This document shows, one piece after another, positions 8,098 through 11,181 of a DNA stretch of 11,181 nt. Origin of the DNA: an uncultured Pirellulaceae bacterium (GTDB taxonomy: Bacteria > Planctomycetota > Planctomycetia > Pirellulales > Pirellulaceae); contig CAMYKF010000752.1 of assembly GCA_947258905.1 (NCBI GenBank), forward strand, positions 1-11,181, written 5' to 3'. Numbering within the stretch: the stretch's first letter is position 1; every line of letters starts with the position of its first letter. The position numbers were made by a program, and so were the translations under genes. The notes beneath the pieces are model-generated. The model made no database searches. It saw only the letters and a list, made by a program, of their open reading frames with translations, and had not been told where the DNA came from.

Positions 8098-8280
8098 ATG
8101 GGTTGCAGCGAACGCCAAAAAGAAATCAAACGCCGCCGCCATCGCAAAAAGAGAGTCGCCGAAATCGAAGCTCGCGCCAAAAAGGCATCCGCTTCGGAAA
8201 AACAGGTTCTCGCTGGCAAGTTGCGGTCGCTTACACCCGGCGCCGATGAACTGGTTAAACGCTTCGGGCTTGAAAAATAG
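8098..8280 (+). CDS. Small basic protein, DUF6800-like
   Basis: A 60-residue, strongly basic protein. Residues 5-30 form a charged helix (ERQKEIKRRRHRKKRVAEIE), followed by a second helical part and the ending KLRSLTPGADELVKRFGL. From memory this resembles DUF6800, a short family of planctomycetes with an ERxKEIRRRR start and a TPGA motif near the end; I could not verify this by search. A good SD (AGGAA from 8088) lies 6 nt before the ATG, which supports it as a real gene despite its size. It lies 55 bp after folC and 24 bp before the CPBP gene. A possible weak promoter (TTGCCA 8052-8057, 17-nt spacer, GATACA 8075-8080) precedes it. The function is unknown; the basic helix suggests nucleic acid or ribosome contact, as inference only. 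Confidence 0.8.
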   Translation: MGCSERQKEIKRRRHRKKRVAEIEARAKKASASEKQVLAGKLRSLTPGADELVKRFGLEK

Positions 8281-8304
8281 GCCCGCCGTTCGCGAGGGCC
8301 CGTC

Positions 8305-9057
8305 ATGTCCGATCCTGAATCCATTGACTCCGGGATTCCCGTTACGCAGCCCGCGGCCAGTGACGTGACGGAATCCGTTCCGCAGCCCGACGTCGATCAT
8401 GGCGAGCATGGCGATTTGCGAATGCAACCCGCGACGCTCGTGTGGGTGGGACTGGCTCTGGAGGCCGCGCTGCTGATGGTCGGACTGCTGGCGGCGTGGC
8501 TGTTCAATTTTTTTGATCGCGATCGTCCGCTGGACGGATTCTTTACCGGGGCCTGGGGCAGCGAACTGGCACTGGGAGCCCTCTTGTCATTGCCCTTGCT
8601 GGGCGCGATTTATGTGATCTTTGAATGGCAGTTGCCTTTCCTCCGCGATTTCCAGCGATTGCTCGACGACCAACTGGTTCCGCTGTTCAAACCACTCAAT
8701 CTGTGGCAAGTCGCCGCTATCTCCATTTCCGCCGGTGTCGGCGAAGAGATGCTGTTCCGGTGGTGTTTACAAGGCGGTTTGCTGCCATTGGTCGGCCCGC
8801 TGCTGGCCCTTCTTATCGCTTCAGTGATCTTCGGCGTTTGTCACTGGGTCACGGCCAGCTACGCGTTGATGGCCACGTTGCTGGGCGGGTTGATTGGATG
8901 GGTCTACTGGCAATGGGGCCCGTTGACCGCCATCGCGCTGCACGCCATGTACGATTTCCTGGCGATCCAGTTCATGATCAAGTCCCGACCGAATCAGCCG
9001 GCGGCGCAGGCTGCATTTCCACAATCCGCGTCGGCTGACGCGCCCCATCAGAACTGA
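8305..9057 (+). CDS. CPBP family intramembrane glutamic protease
   Basis: A 250-residue polytopic membrane protein of the CPBP (CAAX protease and bacteriocin-processing, Abi) family. Three catalytic motifs are visible: EExxxR as E147-E148-MLF-R152, FxxxH as F176-GVC-H180, and HxxxD as H213-AMY-D217. Residues 1-40 are a polar, acidic N-terminus. Hydrophobic segments lie at about 43-68, 86-106, 134-146, 161-180, 187-203 and 206-225. The family cleaves or processes membrane-associated substrates in the bilayer; bacterial roles vary and no substrate is visible here. The ATG has GAGG 7 nt upstream. The last 26 codons (8978-9057) overlap, antisense, the end of the methyltransferase gene. The tail after residue 226 is hydrophilic, so the catalytic core lies outside the overlap. 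Confidence 0.9.
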   Translation: MSDPESIDSGIPVTQPAASDVTESVPQPDVDHGEHGDLRMQPATLVWVGLALEAALLMVGLLAAWLFNFFDRDRPLDGFFTGAWGSELALGALLSLPLLGAIYVIFEWQLPFLRDFQRLLDDQLVPLFKPLNLWQVAAISISAGVGEEMLFRWCLQGGLLPLVGPLLALLIASVIFGVCHWVTASYALMATLLGGLIGWVYWQWGPLTAIALHAMYDFLAIQFMIKSRPNQPAAQAAFPQSASADAPHQN

Positions 9058-9682
9058 CTTGCGAGACGGACTGGGACCAGCCAAGGTCCGCGAACATTTG
9101 CAGGAACTCACGAGTCATGGCGCGGCTGGGGTCGCTCAGAACAACCCGTCCGCCCGGGCGCAGATGAGCCCGAAAGAACCGGTTCAGAGGCAGCACCTCA
9201 CGGCGGTCGTAAACAATGTCGGAACCTGCGATCAAATCGAATTGCCCGGCGGTTCTTGTCGTGTGCCAGTCAATGAAACACACTTCGCATCGCTCGCGCC
9301 ACGGCCACGTATTGAGCAGGGCGAAGTCCAGAGCCGGCGGCGCGTTGTCGCCGCACACGACCCTTGCGCCACCTGCCAGTGCCGCCGCCGCCGTGACCCC
9401 CAGTCCACAGCCCGGTTCCAAAACCCGCAGCCCCTCGAGTTCTCTGTCGCCCAGCCAACTGCACAAACCACGACTGGCTTCCCATGCCTGGGCCCAATAA
9501 GGCTGCCACGGCAACTCGTCATGGGAATTCAGCAGGGTTTGGTCGTCGAGCAAGGCGTTCGGATCGGCAGGTCGCCAGAAATCGAGTTGACCGTGACGCA
9601 ATTGCCACGAGTCGCGCACCACCGGCATGCGGCTGCGAATCTTTTCCAGTAGCGATTCGCGAGTCACGATCGTGGGAGCCAT
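8978..9682 (-). CDS. Class I SAM-dependent methyltransferase (METTL-type lysine methyltransferase-like)
   Basis: A 234-residue methyltransferase with the Rossmann signature VLEPGCGLG (87-95), an acidic strand-2 end GDN (D112), FDLIAGSDIVYD (148-159) and LRPGGRVVLSDP (174-185). The sequence before motif I, LPWQPYWAQAWEASRGLCSWL (57-77), and the later SD-x-VYD are the pattern of the Methyltransf_16/ETFB-KMT (METTL20/21) group, which mostly methylates protein lysines; that assignment is moderate. ATG 9682 is preferred because methyltransferase-like helix sequence begins there; a TTG at 9796 would add 38 residues including a duplicated HPEV/HPEA. The SD is weak. Its last 26 codons and the stop overlap, antisense, the CPBP gene. 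The substrate is unknown. Confidence 0.88.
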   Translation of the reverse strand: MAPTIVTRESLLEKIRSRMPVVRDSWQLRHGQLDFWRPADPNALLDDQTLLNSHDELPWQPYWAQAWEASRGLCSWLGDRELEGLRVLEPGCGLGVTAAAALAGGARVVCGDNAPPALDFALLNTWPWRERCEVCFIDWHTTRTAGQFDLIAGSDIVYDRREVLPLNRFFRAHLRPGGRVVLSDPSRAMTREFLQMFADLGWSQSVSQVSSDGARQPTRIVEMQPAPPADSVGT

Positions 9683-9696
9683 TGATATTGGCAAGG

Positions 9697-9720
9697 CCTC
9701 GGGATGGACCTCGGGATGGA
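9697..9720. repeat. Perfect 12-bp tandem duplication upstream of the methyltransferase start
   Basis: CCTCGGGATGGA occurs twice in direct succession, 15 bp upstream of the chosen methyltransferase ATG. If the longer TTG start were used, it would encode HPEV-HPEA. It looks like a replication-slippage duplication; no function is evident. Confidence 0.8.
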
Positions 9721-9840
9721 CGAAACGCAAATCAATGAAAAACACCGCGGCGGCACCGGGAGCAAAATGCGTTCTCGATGCCGGCACGGTAAACAAATTT
9801 GTACATCAAACCGGGCCGGTACTACAAACCGCGTGGTTAT

Positions 9841-10512
9841 CTAGTCCAGCCAGCAGCCGGCCTCACGATAAATCGGCCGCACCGAGTGGTAATCGCCGAA
9901 CCAGTCGCCGTGGCCGGGATAAAGACCCGTCGGTGGACCTGCCCAGGGCGGACCTGCATAGGGCGGACGCCAGGTCGATCGGTAACGATCGAACGCGACG
10001 GGAACGCGAACGCGAACGGTTGCCGCATAGGAACAAACACCGCCAGGACATGTCGCCAGACCCAGGGACAACGGGCATTGACCGCCCGGGCAGCCGATTT
10101 CCGGCACCGGCACAATAAATGGCAAAGTGGCCGGCGGCGCCGTAATGACATCCACAACATTGACTGGCGACGCAGTAATCACATCTGCAGGTGGAGCGGG
10201 CAGGGTCTTAATGAGCTGTCCGTCGGGTGAGCCATCGGGAATCCTCGCAGGAGCGATTTCTGCTCCGGGTACCGACGGGACCACAACATCCAGGGCGGGA
10301 CCCGTTTCGGCTGGCGGCAACAGATCTCCGCGAGGTGACGGGGCCGGCACGGGAGCATCGAGCCCGCGAAGTTCTTCCTGCAACCGCGCAATGGTCGCGC
10401 GGAGCTCGGCAACACGCTGATCGTCGACCGATTGCGCCGAAACGCGGGCGGCGGGAATTACGATCAAACAACCAAGCATGATTGCCAGTATGGTTGGGGT
10501 TTTGATATTCAT
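9841..10512 (-). CDS. Secreted Pro/Cys-rich protein of unknown function
   Basis: A 223-residue exported protein with no recognised family. The N-terminus (MNIK, then a hydrophobic run to about residue 22, then ARVSAQS) is a typical signal peptide with probable cleavage after A26; an LGC at 13-15 sits too deep and too hydrophobic to be a good lipobox. Residues 29-52 form a short coiled-coil helix. A Pro/Ala/Val-rich linker follows (53-138), with VITASP and VITAPP as near repeats. Then come two CPGGxC motifs (141-146 and 155-160), an Arg/Trp/Pro segment with repeated AGPP (186-194), and a tail with a fifth Cys (C220). ATG 10512 is chosen for the signal peptide and an AAGG 9 nt upstream, although the frame stays open for 60 codons more. 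It is probably periplasmic or on the cell surface. Confidence 0.7.
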   Translation of the reverse strand: MNIKTPTILAIMLGCLIVIPAARVSAQSVDDQRVAELRATIARLQEELRGLDAPVPAPSPRGDLLPPAETGPALDVVVPSVPGAEIAPARIPDGSPDGQLIKTLPAPPADVITASPVNVVDVITAPPATLPFIVPVPEIGCPGGQCPLSLGLATCPGGVCSYAATVRVRVPVAFDRYRSTWRPPYAGPPWAGPPTGLYPGHGDWFGDYHSVRPIYREAGCWLD

Positions 10513-10839
10513 GAAAAGCAGCCTTGGCAGAATCAGGTGATTGGGAAGTGCACCTGGAGAAATGCGAAGGGAATGCCAAAGCTCACGTATCATTGGCTTG
10601 GCGCTCGGCAAACGCGGAAGAACAGGCAAAACAGAAGGAAAACCGGGCCTCATGGTTGGCTGCCGGCCTGTGATCGGGTTGACCACAAACACCGTCAGAC
10701 TGATGACAATGGCCGATCAATCCGCGGGCGGAATTGTGGTGATAGATCGTGGACAAGGATTTGAGGGCGAGGCGATTTTTGCTTACGTAGAGAACCGCGA
10801 CATGTGGTCGCAAGCGTTGGGAAGGCAGTCTGCCGACGC
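10513..10839. other. Gene-free stretch upstream of the secreted protein
   Basis: About 330 bp with several short overlapping open frames on both strands, none with a good ribosome site, recognisable motifs or sustained coding-like composition. It should hold the minus-strand promoter of the secreted-protein gene, but no clear -35/-10 pair was found. The upstream extension of the secreted-protein frame runs through part of it and is taken as untranslated. Confidence 0.4.
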
Positions 10840-10879
10840 AAAAAAAACGGGCGATTCCGGATTTCCGAAACCGCCCGTT
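10840..10879 (-). terminator. Rho-independent terminator of the Gly/Cys-repeat gene
   Basis: On the minus strand an 8-bp stem (10846-10853 with 10872-10879) continues, past one mismatch, through two A-T pairs and then a 3-bp CGG/CCG cap with a four-base loop (10861-10864). It is followed by a T-run (the A bases at 10840-10847 on the plus strand, eight in all, the first two pairing in the stem). It lies 47 nt downstream of the TAG at 10926-10928, which fits transcription of that gene leftwards ending here. It is the clearest terminator in the window. Confidence 0.85.
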
Positions 10880-10925
10880 GCTGATTGACCAGAGTCTTCC
10901 TGGTTATAGAAAAAGTCAGATTCGA

Positions 10926-11181
10926 CTAGTTGCAGCCACATCCTGAACCGACGTAGCCGCCACCGCAGCCACCGCCACCGCAGCCACCGCCGCCGCAGCC
11001 ACCGCCGAATCATCCGCCGCCGCAGCCTCCGCCGCAACTGAACATTCCTTTGATGCGGTCCAGCATACCGATCATGCCGCAGCCGCCGCCGAAGCCGCCG
11101 CCACCGCCGCAGCATCCGCCGCCGCCGCCACCGCAGCCGCCGCCGAAGCCGCCGCCACCGCCGCAGCATCCGCCGCCGAAG
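10926..11181 (-). CDS. Gly/Cys-rich repeat protein, C-terminal part, interrupted by an in-frame TGA
   Basis: This minus-strand frame enters from the right edge and encodes almost only Gly and Cys with some Phe: FGGGCC, five Gly, FGGGC, six Gly, CC, and so on. A non-repeat insert (MIGMLDRIKGMFS, codons 36-48) follows. After CGGGCGGG comes TGA (11010-11012, codon 57), then 27 more codons in the same style (FGGGC, Cys spaced by four Gly, ending YVGSGCGCN) and TAG (10926-10928). The persistence of the pattern past TGA and the terminator 47 nt beyond TAG suggest that TAG is the ancestral end. If TGA is real, the product stops at 11010 and the gene is truncated by 27 residues. Similar Cys-rich proteins with short basic inserts are, from memory, common in planctomycetes; the function is unknown and may be structural or metal-binding. 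The start and any signal peptide are outside the window. Confidence 0.6.
11077..11181. repeat. 54-bp tandem repeat (18-residue unit), about two copies
   Basis: Copies start at 11077 and 11131. The first 48 bases are identical; the second copy then diverges and runs off the window edge. In the Gly/Cys frame the unit reads two Cys, five Gly, Phe, three Gly, Cys, six Gly. The array probably continues beyond 11181. Confidence 0.85.

Noticed and set aside
7428..8324. 298-residue minus-strand frame opposite folC and the small basic gene
   Set aside because: It lies antisense to genes with clear family motifs and shows no domain itself; long antisense frames are expected in GC-rich DNA.
11007..11012. 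Selenocysteine insertion at the TGA
   Set aside because: No SECIS-like structure is visible directly downstream and the repeat setting favours an error or nonsense change. It is kept only as a testable alternative.
10783..11169. Arg/Trp-rich 128-residue minus-strand frame over the GC repeat
   Set aside because: It is a frame shadow of the Gly/Cys repeat: GGC/TGC codons read out of phase give CGG and TGG. It runs through the terminator hairpin, and its composition is implausible.
10957..11181. Open plus-strand Pro/Gln/Lys/His-rich frame antisense to the Gly/Cys repeat
   Set aside because: It has no start codon before 11054 and no ribosome site, and the terminator at 10840-10879 is oriented for minus-strand transcription. 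I prefer the Gly/Cys reading but cannot exclude the alternative because the window ends here.

Overview
The window looks like a chromosomal segment from a Planctomycetota bacterium, probably Planctomycetia/Pirellulales. That placement is an inference. It rests on a membrane-anchored protein with a sequence style I associate only with that phylum, a 60-residue basic protein resembling the planctomycete family DUF6800, a secreted Cys/Pro-rich protein, and a Gly/Cys-repeat protein. Spacing is loose and some starts lack a Shine-Dalgarno (SD) site. TGA serves as a normal stop in several genes, so the genetic code is standard.

Layout, left to right. Positions 1-257 (+) hold the C-terminal end of an endonuclease/exonuclease/phosphatase-fold protein. 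It converges on a leftward block read from about 6137 down to 287: an ABC ATPase (5178-6137), its ABC-2 permease (3202-5172), a membrane-anchored TPR-like protein (1460-3205), and, after a 111-bp gap, a family 9 glycosyltransferase (287-1348). The first three are tightly coupled (5-nt gap, then an ATGA overlap) and probably form one exporter or envelope complex.

A 438-bp divergent intergenic region (6138-6575) separates this block from a rightward group: folC (6576-8042), the small basic protein (8098-8280) and a CPBP-family membrane protease (8305-9057). The CPBP gene overlaps the 3' end of a leftward class I methyltransferase gene (8978-9682) by 80 bp. Further right, on the minus strand, are a secreted Pro/Cys-rich protein (9841-10512), a gene-free stretch, a strong rho-independent terminator (10840-10879), and the C-terminal end of a Gly/Cys-repeat protein (10926 to the window edge).

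Most of the window is ordinary housekeeping and envelope biology. The most unusual parts are the Gly/Cys repeat gene, which carries an in-frame TGA where the repeat predicts Cys; the coupled ABC/TPR-like cassette, whose permease has a large His-bearing extracytoplasmic domain; and the 80-bp antisense overlap of two well-supported genes. I saw no mobile element, tRNA, rRNA or CRISPR array.
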